From assembly GCF_958439165.1 (NCBI RefSeq), contig NZ_OY288120.1, forward strand, positions 124,001-188,000: a stretch of 64,000 nucleotides of DNA, written 5' to 3'. Below, in pieces: positions 16,368 through 23,338 of the stretch. The notes beneath the pieces were generated by a model that was not told the DNA's origin, did not search any database, and saw nothing but the letters and a program-made list of their open reading frames with translations. This DNA is from an uncultured Hydrogenophaga sp. GTDB taxonomy: Bacteria > Pseudomonadota > Gammaproteobacteria > Burkholderiales > Burkholderiaceae_C. A program made the translations under genes and the position numbers. Every line of letters begins with the position of its first letter. The first letter of the stretch is position 1.

Positions 16368-16952
16368 ATGGACAAACGCCGCTTCCTGCAGGCCGCCAGC
16401 ACCGCCGCATGGCTGCCGGTGGCCACCGCCACCCACGCTGCCAGCCCTGCCCGGTCGGCAGCCCCGGCCCTGCTGACGGTCTCGGGCGCCATCCGCCAGG
16501 CCAACCGCCCGCCCCTGGACAAGGCGCTGGATCAGATGATGGCCAAGCACGGCGTGGCCTTCGACAAGGGTTTTGCGTTCGGCTTCGCCGAGATCGCAGC
16601 ACTGCCAGCCGTCGAGATGCGGCCGACGCTGGAGTACGACGGCCTGAAGCACACGTTGCGCGGTCCGACCGTGGCGCGGGTGCTGGAAGCCGCCGGCGCC
16701 ATCGCCACCGACAGCACCACCATCGGCCTGCGCGCGGTGGACGGCTACAACGCCGAACTCACGCTGGGCGAGATCAGGCGGCTGGGCTTCATCGTGGCCA
16801 CCCACATCGACGGCCAGCCCATGCCGCTGGGCGGTCTGGGCCCGATGTGGGCGGTCTACGAACCAGACCGATTCCCCGATCTGGCCCGGCTGAGCCTGCC
16901 GGAGCGCTTCGTGAAGTGCCCGTGGGGGGTCTACTCGATCCACGTCGGCTGA
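16368..16952 (+). CDS. Exported SUOX-fold molybdopterin-domain-like protein
   Basis: A 194-residue protein with a short Tat-like signal (KRRFLQAASTAAWLP, cleavage near THAAS). The rest resembles the small stand-alone oxidoreductase molybdopterin-binding fold: LLTVSGAIRQAN, a variable middle part, LRGPTVARVLEAAGA, LRAVDGYNAELTLGEI and GPMWAVYEPDRFP. The only cysteine is near the C terminus (FVKCPWG), not where SUOX/MsrP enzymes place the molybdenum ligand, so it probably does not bind cofactor catalytically. The ATG at 16368 follows dps by 22 bases and precedes the EgtB-like gene by 16, so the three genes may be co-transcribed. Function unknown. Confidence 0.66.
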   Translation: MDKRRFLQAASTAAWLPVATATHAASPARSAAPALLTVSGAIRQANRPPLDKALDQMMAKHGVAFDKGFAFGFAEIAALPAVEMRPTLEYDGLKHTLRGPTVARVLEAAGAIATDSTTIGLRAVDGYNAELTLGEIRRLGFIVATHIDGQPMPLGGLGPMWAVYEPDRFPDLARLSLPERFVKCPWGVYSIHVG

Positions 16953-16968
16953 CCCTGGTGCGGGCGCG

Positions 16969-18189
16969 ATGAAGGAACCGTGTGCCGCCCGCAGCCTGAA
17001 CCGCGCCGCGCTGGCATCGGCCCTGCGGGAGGCCCGGGCCCGTACGCTGGGCCTGTACGCCGCGTTCGAACAGGCGCTCGGACCATCGATGCCGGTGCCG
17101 ATGCGCGACGAACTCAACCCGCCGCTGTGGGAGCTGGGTCACATCGGCTGGTTCGCCGACCGGTGGATCGGCCGTCACCTGCAGCGCCACCTGGGGACGG
17201 CGGCCGACCCGCAGGCCGCCCGGCGGCCGGCCCGACAGGCGCGCCGGGGTCTGGATGCCGACGCTGTCTACGACTCCAGCCTGGTGCCGCATGCACTGCG
17301 CTGGCACATCGCGCTGCCCGATCTCGATCACACCCTGGCCGACCTGCAGGCCAGCCTCGACGACACCCTGCAATGCCTGGCACAGACCGAAGACACCGAT
17401 CAGGGCCTGTACTTCTTCCGGCTGGCGCTCTTCCACGAGGACATGCACGCCGAGGCGGCCGTGCACATGGCGCAGACGCTGGGCATCGCGCCGGGACCGT
17501 GGGCGCAGATCGCCGCCACCGAGGCGCCACCGGGCTTGCCGGTATTGGCCGAGCTGGCGCTTGCCGCCACTGAAGTTCGGCTGGGCTGGGAAGGCGCCGG
17601 GTTTGCCTTCGACAACGAACTCGGCGCACACACGGTGAAGCTGGCGGCCTGTCACATCGACGCAGCGCCGGTCAGCTGGGCGCGCTTCCTGCCCTTTGTG
17701 GAAGCCGGCGGCTACCTGGAACCCCGCTGGTGGACGCCCGCAGGCTGGGACTGGCGCAGCAGCTGCGCCGCCACCGCGCCCCGGTTCCTGCGCCGACAGG
17801 GCGATGGCTGGGAATGGCATCGCTTCGGATCCTGGGTGCCGGTGCAGCCGAAGCAGACGGCGGTGCACCTCAATGCCCATGAAGCCCAGGCCTGGTGCCG
17901 CTGGGCCGGCCGGCGGCTGCCGACAGAAGCCGAATGGATGGCCGCTGCCCGGCATGCACACTGGCAGGGCATGCAGGTCTGGGAATGGACCGCCAGCCGC
18001 TTCCAGCCGTTTCCCGGCTTCGAGGCCCACCCTTATCGCGACTACTCCGCACCCTGGTTCGACGGACGACCCGTGCTCAAAGGTGCCAGCCCGGCCACCG
18101 CTGCCCGTCTGCGGCACCCCGCCTACCGCAACTTCTACACGCCGCAGCGCAACGACATCCTGGCCGGCTTCCGCAGCGTGGCGGCCTGA
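16969..18189 (+). CDS. egtB: EgtB/SenA-like sulfoxide or selenoneine synthase (SUMF1 fold)
   Basis: A 406-residue non-haem iron enzyme with a DinB_2 four-helix domain followed by an FGE-sulfatase (SUMF1) domain. Iron ligands of the EgtB family are visible: the His in LWELGHIGWFADRW and the HxxxHxE of LFHEDMHAEAA. The C-terminal domain has WCRWAGRRLPTEAEWMAAA and VWEWTASRFQPFPGFEAHPY. EgtB joins a thiol to trimethylhistidine in ergothioneine synthesis; the betaproteobacterial branch also contains SenA, which uses selenosugar to make selenoneine. No senB or senC gene is in the window, while egtD is the immediate convergent neighbour (12 bases), so either product is possible. I use egtB as the broader name. 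Confidence 0.8.
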   Translation: MKEPCAARSLNRAALASALREARARTLGLYAAFEQALGPSMPVPMRDELNPPLWELGHIGWFADRWIGRHLQRHLGTAADPQAARRPARQARRGLDADAVYDSSLVPHALRWHIALPDLDHTLADLQASLDDTLQCLAQTEDTDQGLYFFRLALFHEDMHAEAAVHMAQTLGIAPGPWAQIAATEAPPGLPVLAELALAATEVRLGWEGAGFAFDNELGAHTVKLAACHIDAAPVSWARFLPFVEAGGYLEPRWWTPAGWDWRSSCAATAPRFLRRQGDGWEWHRFGSWVPVQPKQTAVHLNAHEAQAWCRWAGRRLPTEAEWMAAARHAHWQGMQVWEWTASRFQPFPGFEAHPYRDYSAPWFDGRPVLKGASPATAARLRHPAYRNFYTPQRNDILAGFRSVAA

Positions 18190-18201
18190 TCCTCAAGCCG
18201 C

Positions 18202-19215
18202 TCAGGCCGGCGCCCAGAACACGCTGAACCAGCCTTGCGGATCGGTCCAGTGCAGCGGCCGGGCGAACCCGGCGCGCTGCAACAGCGCGGCAAACGCATC
18301 CGGCTCCCACTTGTACGAGTTTTCGGTGTGGATGCGCTCGCCGGCAACGAACCGGCGCTGCCCGCCGGGCCAGCCCACCGTCTGGGGCTGGCGGGCGGCC
18401 AGATGCATCTCGATGCGGGAGGCATCGCGGTTGAAAAATGCCACGTGCTCCCAGGCAGAAGGCTGGAAGTCGCTGCCCAGCTGGCGGTTGACGTGCAGCA
18501 GCAGGTTGCGGTTGAAGGCGGCTGTGACGCCCAGGGCATCGTCGTACGCCGGCTCCAGCACAGCGGCGTCCTTGACCCGGTCGACCCCGATGAGCAGACC
18601 GGATCCGGGGCCGCCCTCGCGGCAGACGGCATGCGACTCGCTCAACAGGCGCAGCGCCTCGTCGGGTCCGAAGTTGCCGATGCTGGACCCAGGGTAGAAC
18701 ACGCAGCGCGGCGAGCTGTCCAGCCCCCGTTCGGCCAGCCATGCCGATGCGGCAGGCGGCAGCTCCCAGCGGGCCGAGAAATCGAGGCCGATGCCCAGCA
18801 TGGGCAGATCGGGATGGTCCCTGCGAAGCGGCTCCAGGGCCTTCGCCAGGTACGCCGCCGATATGTCCACCGGCAGGTAAGCCGCCGGCCGTACCGTGCC
18901 GAACAGGCTGGCCGCCTTGGCGCAGCTGCCGGCCCCCAGGTCGATCCACACCGCGTGCCCGGGCAGGTGGGCCGCCATCTCCGGCAGCTGTTGCCCGAAG
19001 ATCGCTGCTTCAGTCCGGGTCGGGTAGTACTCGGGCAGTTCGGTGATGGCATCGAACAGATGCGAACCCAGCCGGTCGTAGAAGAACTTGGGCGACACGC
19101 TGGCTGGTGTGGCCAGCAGCCCTGCGGCCAGCTCGGCCTTCAGCTGTGCCGGGTCGACCCGGTACAGCTGAAGATCATGGACGGTTTCGGTGGATGCAGG
19201 GGGTGTCGGAAGCAT
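18202..19215 (-). CDS. egtD: L-histidine N-alpha-methyltransferase EgtD
   Basis: Makes hercynine (N-alpha-trimethylhistidine) from histidine and three SAM molecules, the first step to ergothioneine and selenoneine. At 337 aa it has the expected family length. Recognisable parts are FFYDRLGSHLFDAITELPEY, YPTRTEAAIF, the SAM-binding IDLGAGSCAKAASL, PVDISAAYLAKAL, FYPGSSIGNFGPDEAL and the C-terminal FVAGERIHTENSYKW. It is read opposite to the EgtB-like gene and converges with it, so the two pathway genes cannot share one promoter. The following MBL gene (stop 19222) lies just upstream on the same strand, 6 bases away, so egtD may be co-transcribed with it. Confidence 0.93.
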   Translation of the reverse strand: MLPTPPASTETVHDLQLYRVDPAQLKAELAAGLLATPASVSPKFFYDRLGSHLFDAITELPEYYPTRTEAAIFGQQLPEMAAHLPGHAVWIDLGAGSCAKAASLFGTVRPAAYLPVDISAAYLAKALEPLRRDHPDLPMLGIGLDFSARWELPPAASAWLAERGLDSSPRCVFYPGSSIGNFGPDEALRLLSESHAVCREGGPGSGLLIGVDRVKDAAVLEPAYDDALGVTAAFNRNLLLHVNRQLGSDFQPSAWEHVAFFNRDASRIEMHLAARQPQTVGWPGGQRRFVAGERIHTENSYKWEPDAFAALLQRAGFARPLHWTDPQGWFSVFWAPA

Positions 19216-19221
19216 GCCGGT

Positions 19222-20199
19222 TTATACCGGCAGCGGCTCGAAGCGGTATCCGCTCCCCTCTGCCGCCATGCGCCCGACCGCCGGAAACGGGAAGTGGAAT
19301 CCGCCCACCAGCGCCCGGCTGGCGACGATGCGCTCGAACGCCATGCGCCGGGTGCGTCGGGCGGCTTCGGCGTCCATGTCGAAGGCCACCGCCCAGTCGG
19401 GGTTGCGGGCAAACAGGGCAGGGATGTTGGTCAGGTCGGCCAGGAACATGAAAGTCTGCCCGTCCGAACGGGCCTCGAACATGGCCATGCCCGGCGTGTG
19501 CCCGTAGGCCTGGACGGCACGGATGCCCGGTGCCAGCTCGGCTCCCGGCTCGAACAGCTGCAGCATGCCCTCCGGCATGCTGCCGAAGGTGCGGCGCGCA
19601 TTCTCGAACAGCCCTTTCATGCGGCCGGCCGGCGCCTGGGCGGCGCGGGCCTCGTCCATCCAGTAGGCGTGTTCGGCGGCGGGTGCCAGCACTTTGGCCT
19701 TGCGGAACACGAACTCGCCGGCCCGGTTGCGCAGGCCGTTGATGTGGTCACCGTGGTAGTGGCTGACCAGCACCGTGTCGATGTCGTCCGGCCCGAATCC
19801 GGCGGCCCGCAAGTTGGCCAGAAGACGGCCGGTGGTGGGGCCGCCCCAGTCGCCCAGGCCGGTATCCATCAGGATGCGGCGCCCGCCAGCCACCACCAGG
19901 AACGGGGTGTACGGCACATCCACATGCTCGGTGGACAGCCCCTGGGAAGCCAGCAAGGCCTTCACCTCGGCCAGCGGTGCATTGGCCACGAACTCTTCGC
20001 CCAGCGGCCGGCGGGTCACGCCATCGAGCAGGGCGATCACCTCCATCTGACCCACCTTCACCCGCCGGAAACCCGGCTCGGCCAGCACCGGGGCACCGGG
20101 GTCGGCAGCGGTCTGGGCCCAGACGGCGCCCCCGGGAATGGCAGCGGTGGTGGCCAGGCCTGCGAGGCTGGCGGACATGAAACGGCGGCGGCTGAACAT
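19222..20199 (-). CDS. Exported MBL-fold metallo-hydrolase
   Basis: A 325-residue metallo-beta-lactamase-fold protein with a twin-arginine signal at residues 1-32 (SRRRFMSASLAGLATTAAIP then AVWAQ). The dinuclear metal motif is VSHYHGDHINGL, and later ligands are in QAYGHTPGMAMFEA and GFHFPFPAVG. Sequence layout is like the lactonase / quinoprotein-relay-like MBL proteins rather than true beta-lactamases; the substrate is unknown. The ATG at 20199 follows a GGAG 8 bases upstream. It runs 6 bases into the space before egtD on the same strand, so a two-gene unit is likely. Confidence 0.84.
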   Translation of the reverse strand: MFSRRRFMSASLAGLATTAAIPGGAVWAQTAADPGAPVLAEPGFRRVKVGQMEVIALLDGVTRRPLGEEFVANAPLAEVKALLASQGLSTEHVDVPYTPFLVVAGGRRILMDTGLGDWGGPTTGRLLANLRAAGFGPDDIDTVLVSHYHGDHINGLRNRAGEFVFRKAKVLAPAAEHAYWMDEARAAQAPAGRMKGLFENARRTFGSMPEGMLQLFEPGAELAPGIRAVQAYGHTPGMAMFEARSDGQTFMFLADLTNIPALFARNPDWAVAFDMDAEAARRTRRMAFERIVASRALVGGFHFPFPAVGRMAAEGSGYRFEPLPV

Positions 20200-20281
20200 G
20201 GGGATCCTCCTGAAGGGGTGATGGACGGGCAAAGGCCCGGGTGCGTGACGGCAGATCTGAACAAGACCCGCCGCGGCCCGG

Positions 20282-20722
20282 TCAGTTCCTGGCGGCGGCG
20301 GGTGGTGCGTGGCACGCACACGCCTCGCCATGCGCGGCAGCCACCAGTTCGTCCAGGATGCCGCAATGCCCCGCGTGGGCGTCGGTGCAGCGGGCACGCA
20401 GCTGCAGCAGCTGCTTCTCCAGCGCCCGCATGCTCTTGAGGCGGGCGCGCACCCGCGCCAGCTGCTCGTCGACCAGCTGGTTGATGTCGCTGCAGTCGGC
20501 CGGCGGAGCGTCCAGGAACTGCAGCAATTGCGACACTTCGGCCAGCGGCATGTCCAGGGCACGGCAATGGCGGACGAACGACAGACGCTCCAGGTGGGTC
20601 CCGTCGTAGTCGCGGTAGCCGTTGTCGCGCCGGGCCGGCGCCGGCAGCAGGCCGGCCTTTTCGTAGTAGCGGATGGTCTCTATGTCCACGCCGGTGGCGC
20701 GGGCCAGTTCCTTGATCTGCAT
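20282..20722 (-). CDS. cadR: Cd(II)/Pb(II)-responsive MerR-family regulator CadR
   Basis: A 146-residue MerR regulator. The N-terminal helix-turn-helix and wing read MQIKELARATGVDIETIRYYEKAGLLPAP; the long dimer helix follows. Metal-binding residues of the CadR/PbrR group are present: Cys in PPADCSDINQLVDEQL and the loop RARCTDAHAGHCGILDEL. The tail HGEACACHAPPAA adds further Cys and His. No cadA or zntA exporter is adjacent, so its main target is elsewhere. I start at the ATG 20722; a perfect 13+13 inverted repeat lies 7 bases upstream (20729-20771) and includes the GAGGG that would be the ribosome-binding site. Confidence 0.9.
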   Translation of the reverse strand: MQIKELARATGVDIETIRYYEKAGLLPAPARRDNGYRDYDGTHLERLSFVRHCRALDMPLAEVSQLLQFLDAPPADCSDINQLVDEQLARVRARLKSMRALEKQLLQLRARCTDAHAGHCGILDELVAAAHGEACACHAPPAAARN

Positions 20723-20728
20723 GGTCAG

Positions 20729-20771
20729 CCCTCGGGTTCCTGCACAGCCTGACACTGTAGGAACCCGAGGG
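20729..20771. repeat. Perfect 13+13 inverted repeat before cadR (operator and/or RNA hairpin)
   Basis: CCCTCGGGTTCCT (20729-20741) and AGGAACCCGAGGG (20759-20771) pair perfectly across a 17-base spacer. Inside are ACAG/CTGT half-sites. It overlaps where a MerR operator should lie and also covers the ribosome-binding site of cadR. Confidence 0.8.
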
Positions 20772-20827
20772 TTTTCAAGCGTGGTCGGCGAGCAAAGACC
20801 CCATCCGCACGTCGACCGGAAGATCGA

Positions 20828-21721
20828 TCAGACCTTGTGCTTCTTGAACCAGTCGTTGGCGAGCTTCTGGGCGTAGGTGGCCGCCGACTTGTCGTAGCTG
20901 GGTCGGTAGTCGGCGTTGAAGCCGTGGTCGACGTTGGGGAACACCACGATCTCCGAGCCGCTGCCGCCCTTGTTGATCAGGCCGCGCATCTTGGCGATGG
21001 TCTCCTGCTTGACGAAGGCGTCGATGCCCGAATACAGGCCCAGCACCGGCACCTTGATCTGGTCGGCGAAATCGATCGGGTCTTCGGGACGCAGCTCCGG
21101 CGCCTTCAGACTTTCCAGCAATCCGTAGTACGCCACGGCGGCGTTGAGCTTGCTGTTGTGGCGGGCGTAGACCCAGGCGGTGCGGCCACCCCAGCAGTAG
21201 CCCACCAGACCGGTGCGGGTGGCGTCGGCCTTGCCGCTGGCGCGTGCGAAGGCCAGCGTGGCGTCGAGGTCTGCACACACCTGGGCGTCCGGCACCTTGG
21301 AGACCACCTGCGACAGGATGGTGGGGATGTCGGTCATCTTCGACACATCACCCTGGCGGGCGAACATTTCCGGGGCGATGGCGTAGTAGCCCTGCTTGGC
21401 ATAACGACGGCACATGTCCTTGATGTGCTCATGCACGCCGAAGATCTCCTGCACCACCAGCATCACCGGGAACTTGCCCGGACCGGCCGGCATGGCACGG
21501 TAGGCCGGGATCTTGCCGTCGGCCACCGGCACGCTGACTTCGCCAGCCACCAGACCTTTGCTGTCGGTCACGATGGCCTGGGCCAGCACCGGGCTGGATG
21601 CCAGCGCAAAGCCCGAAGCCAGCGAGGTGACGACGAAACCCCGGCGCGACGGGTGAACGGACGGGGCCTGCGGCGGGTTCTGGAAATCGATGGCCTTGAG
21701 GCCGTAATCCATGATCTTCAT
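20828..21721 (-). CDS. Dienelactone hydrolase family protein, Tat-exported
   Basis: A 297-residue alpha/beta hydrolase. Residues 20-45 form a twin-arginine signal (SRRGFVVTSLASGFALASSP, then VLAQA). The dienelactone-hydrolase triad is visible: nucleophile Cys in GLVGYCWGGRTAWV, Asp in LYSGIDAFV, His in FPNVDHGFN, plus the helper Glu in VVQEIFGVHEH. Classical enzymes act on chloroaromatic dienelactones in the cytoplasm; this exported relative probably has another ester or lactone substrate. Its ATG overlaps the stop of the MarR gene by 4 bases (ATGA on the minus strand), so the two are translationally coupled. Confidence 0.86.
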   Translation of the reverse strand: MKIMDYGLKAIDFQNPPQAPSVHPSRRGFVVTSLASGFALASSPVLAQAIVTDSKGLVAGEVSVPVADGKIPAYRAMPAGPGKFPVMLVVQEIFGVHEHIKDMCRRYAKQGYYAIAPEMFARQGDVSKMTDIPTILSQVVSKVPDAQVCADLDATLAFARASGKADATRTGLVGYCWGGRTAWVYARHNSKLNAAVAYYGLLESLKAPELRPEDPIDFADQIKVPVLGLYSGIDAFVKQETIAKMRGLINKGGSGSEIVVFPNVDHGFNADYRPSYDKSAATYAQKLANDWFKKHKV

Positions 21722-22230
21722 GAAATCTCCTGGGTTGTGGGAACGGGGGGAACGGGGGGAACGGGGGGAACGGCGGAATCGGACAGCGCTGCACGCAGGG
21801 TCTGGAGCTGGGCCGTCAGCGCCTTGCGCTCTTCGAGCGAGCACTGGGTGGCACAGGCGGCCTGGGCATACACCGCGTGGGCCTGCTGCTGCAGGGCCTG
21901 GCCGGCGGCCGTGAGGGAAATGATCACCGAGCGTTCGTCTTCAGCGCTGCGCTGCCGCTGCAGCAGACCCTGGGCCACCAGCTTGCGGACCAGCGGGACC
22001 AGGGTGCCGGCGTCCAGCGCCACCGCCTGGGCCAGCGCACCCGCTGTGAGCTGCCGGTGCTCCCAGAGCGCCATCATGACCACGTACTGGGGAAAGGTCA
22101 GGCCCAGCGGCGCCAGCAGCGGGCGGTAGGTCTTGGTCATGGCCAGCGAAGCGGCATACAGCGCAAAGCACAGCTGGTTGCCGAGGAACAGGTCGGAACC
22201 CTTGGGCGTGGCGGACGGTGTCTGGAACAT
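21718..22230 (-). CDS. OhrR-like MarR-family regulator
   Basis: A 170-residue winged-helix regulator of the OhrR type. The reactive Cys of organic-peroxide sensors appears in FLGNQLCFALYAASLAMTK (about residue 23). The DNA-binding part is LTAGALAQAVALDAGTLVPLV followed by RKLVAQGLLQRQRSAEDERS. The C terminus ends in a proline/valine repeat (PPVPPVPPVP) encoded by a 9-bp tandem repeat. I chose the ATG at 22230; a TTG at 22245 is possible and neither has a clear Shine-Dalgarno. A 6+6 palindrome at 22257-22273 lies just upstream and is probably its own operator. It is coupled to the dienelactone hydrolase gene rather than to an ohr gene. Confidence 0.82.
   Translation of the reverse strand: MFQTPSATPKGSDLFLGNQLCFALYAASLAMTKTYRPLLAPLGLTFPQYVVMMALWEHRQLTAGALAQAVALDAGTLVPLVRKLVAQGLLQRQRSAEDERSVIISLTAAGQALQQQAHAVYAQAACATQCSLEERKALTAQLQTLRAALSDSAVPPVPPVPPVPTTQEIS
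21739..21773. repeat. 9-bp tandem repeat, about four copies
   Basis: The unit GGAACGGGG recurs with a strict 9-base period (AAC at 21742, 21751, 21760 and 21769). It encodes the PPV repeats at the C terminus of the OhrR-like protein on the minus strand. Copy-number changes would keep the frame. Confidence 0.85.
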
Positions 22231-22256
22231 CGGCAGAACGTGCAATGAAATATCTC

Positions 22257-22273
22257 ATCAAAGTATATTTGAT
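22257..22273. promoter_or_regulatory. Palindromic operator upstream of the OhrR-like gene
   Basis: ATCAAA GTATA TTTGAT is a perfect 6+6 inverted repeat with a 5-base spacer. On the minus strand a -10-like TATACT (22262-22267) lies in it, so a bound dimer would repress the regulator-hydrolase operon. Confidence 0.65.
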
Positions 22274-22315
22274 AAAAGATAAGTTCAGCTGATAGTCCCC
22301 GGGGAACTTCGATCT

Positions 22316-22342
22316 TTAGCACTCGCTCCGAGAGAGTGCTAA
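22316..22342 (+). promoter_or_regulatory. CIRCE element (HrcA operator) upstream of rpoH
   Basis: TTAGCACTC, nine bases, GAGTGCTAA: an exact match to the CIRCE consensus. An extended -10 (TGCTAACAT, 22337-22345) overlaps its right arm, so HrcA binding would block rpoH transcription. HrcA control of rpoH has been proposed for betaproteobacteria. Confidence 0.95.
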
Positions 22343-22368
22343 CATTTCAGCCTGATTGAGGAGGTTCC

Positions 22369-23319
22369 ATGTCTGCAACGCTCGTTCCCGTGGCGTCCCC
22401 CGCCTCCCTGGCCGTGGCCAGTCCGTGGAGCCGCTCGCTCACGCTGCCGCCGCTCGGCAACCTCGACGCCTACATCTCGGCTGTCAACCGCCTGCCCCTC
22501 CTGACCCTGGAAGAAGAGCAGGAAGCGGCCCGCCGCCTGCGCGACCACAACGACCTCGAAGCCGCCGGCCGGCTGGTCATGTCGCACCTGCGCCTGGTGG
22601 TGTCGATCTCCCGCCAGTACCTGGGCTACGGCCTGGCCCATGGCGACCTGATCCAGGAAGGCAACGTCGGCCTCATGAAGGCGGTCAAGCGCTTCGACCC
22701 GGACCAGGGCGTGCGCCTGGTGAGCTACGCCATGCACTGGATCAAGGCCGAGATCCACGAATACATCCTGAAGAACTGGCGCATGGTCAAGCTGGCCACC
22801 ACCAAGGCCCAGCGCAAGCTGTTCTTCAACCTGCGCTCCATGAAGCAGGGCTTCCGCGCCGGCGCCATGGACGGCGACACCCACCGCGAAGCGCTGTCGG
22901 ACAGCGAGATCGAGGTGGTCGCGCGTGACCTCAACGTCAAGCCGGAAGAAGTCCGCGAGATGGAGACCCGCCTGGCCGGCGGCGACGTCGTACTCGACCC
23001 GGCCCCGGCCGATGACGGCGAGGACACCTACGGCCCGATCGCCTGGCTGGCCGACGCCCACCACGAGCCGACCGCCATGATCGAATCGGCCCAGCGCGAC
23101 CTGCTGGCCACCGAGGGCATCGCGCGGGCCATGGGCGAACTGGACGACCGGTCCCGCCGCATCGTCACCGAGCGCTGGCTCAAGGTCAACGACGACGGCT
23201 CGGGCGGCATGACGCTGCACGAACTGGCCGCCGAGTACGGCGTGAGCGCCGAGCGCATCCGCCAGATCGAGGTGGCGGCGATGAAGAAGATGCGCAAGGC
23301 CCTGGCCGAATTCGCCTGA
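22369..23319 (+). CDS. rpoH: RNA polymerase heat-shock sigma factor RpoH (sigma-32)
   Basis: Directs transcription of heat-shock genes. At 316 aa it is a little longer than the 284-residue E. coli protein, mainly by an N-terminal tail of about 25 residues. Region 2 shows VMSHLRLVVSISRQYLGYG and GDLIQEGNVGLMKAVKRFDP; the RpoH box is AQRKLFFNLRSMKQ (about residues 145-158); region 4 has LAAEYGVSAERIRQIEVAA. GAGGAGG lies 6 bases before the ATG, a strong ribosome-binding site. The perfect CIRCE immediately upstream makes this gene an HrcA target, so the two heat-shock systems are probably linked. Confidence 0.96.
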   Translation: MSATLVPVASPASLAVASPWSRSLTLPPLGNLDAYISAVNRLPLLTLEEEQEAARRLRDHNDLEAAGRLVMSHLRLVVSISRQYLGYGLAHGDLIQEGNVGLMKAVKRFDPDQGVRLVSYAMHWIKAEIHEYILKNWRMVKLATTKAQRKLFFNLRSMKQGFRAGAMDGDTHREALSDSEIEVVARDLNVKPEEVREMETRLAGGDVVLDPAPADDGEDTYGPIAWLADAHHEPTAMIESAQRDLLATEGIARAMGELDDRSRRIVTERWLKVNDDGSGGMTLHELAAEYGVSAERIRQIEVAAMKKMRKALAEFA

Positions 23320-23338
23320 GCGAACCCGGCCGGCCGGA

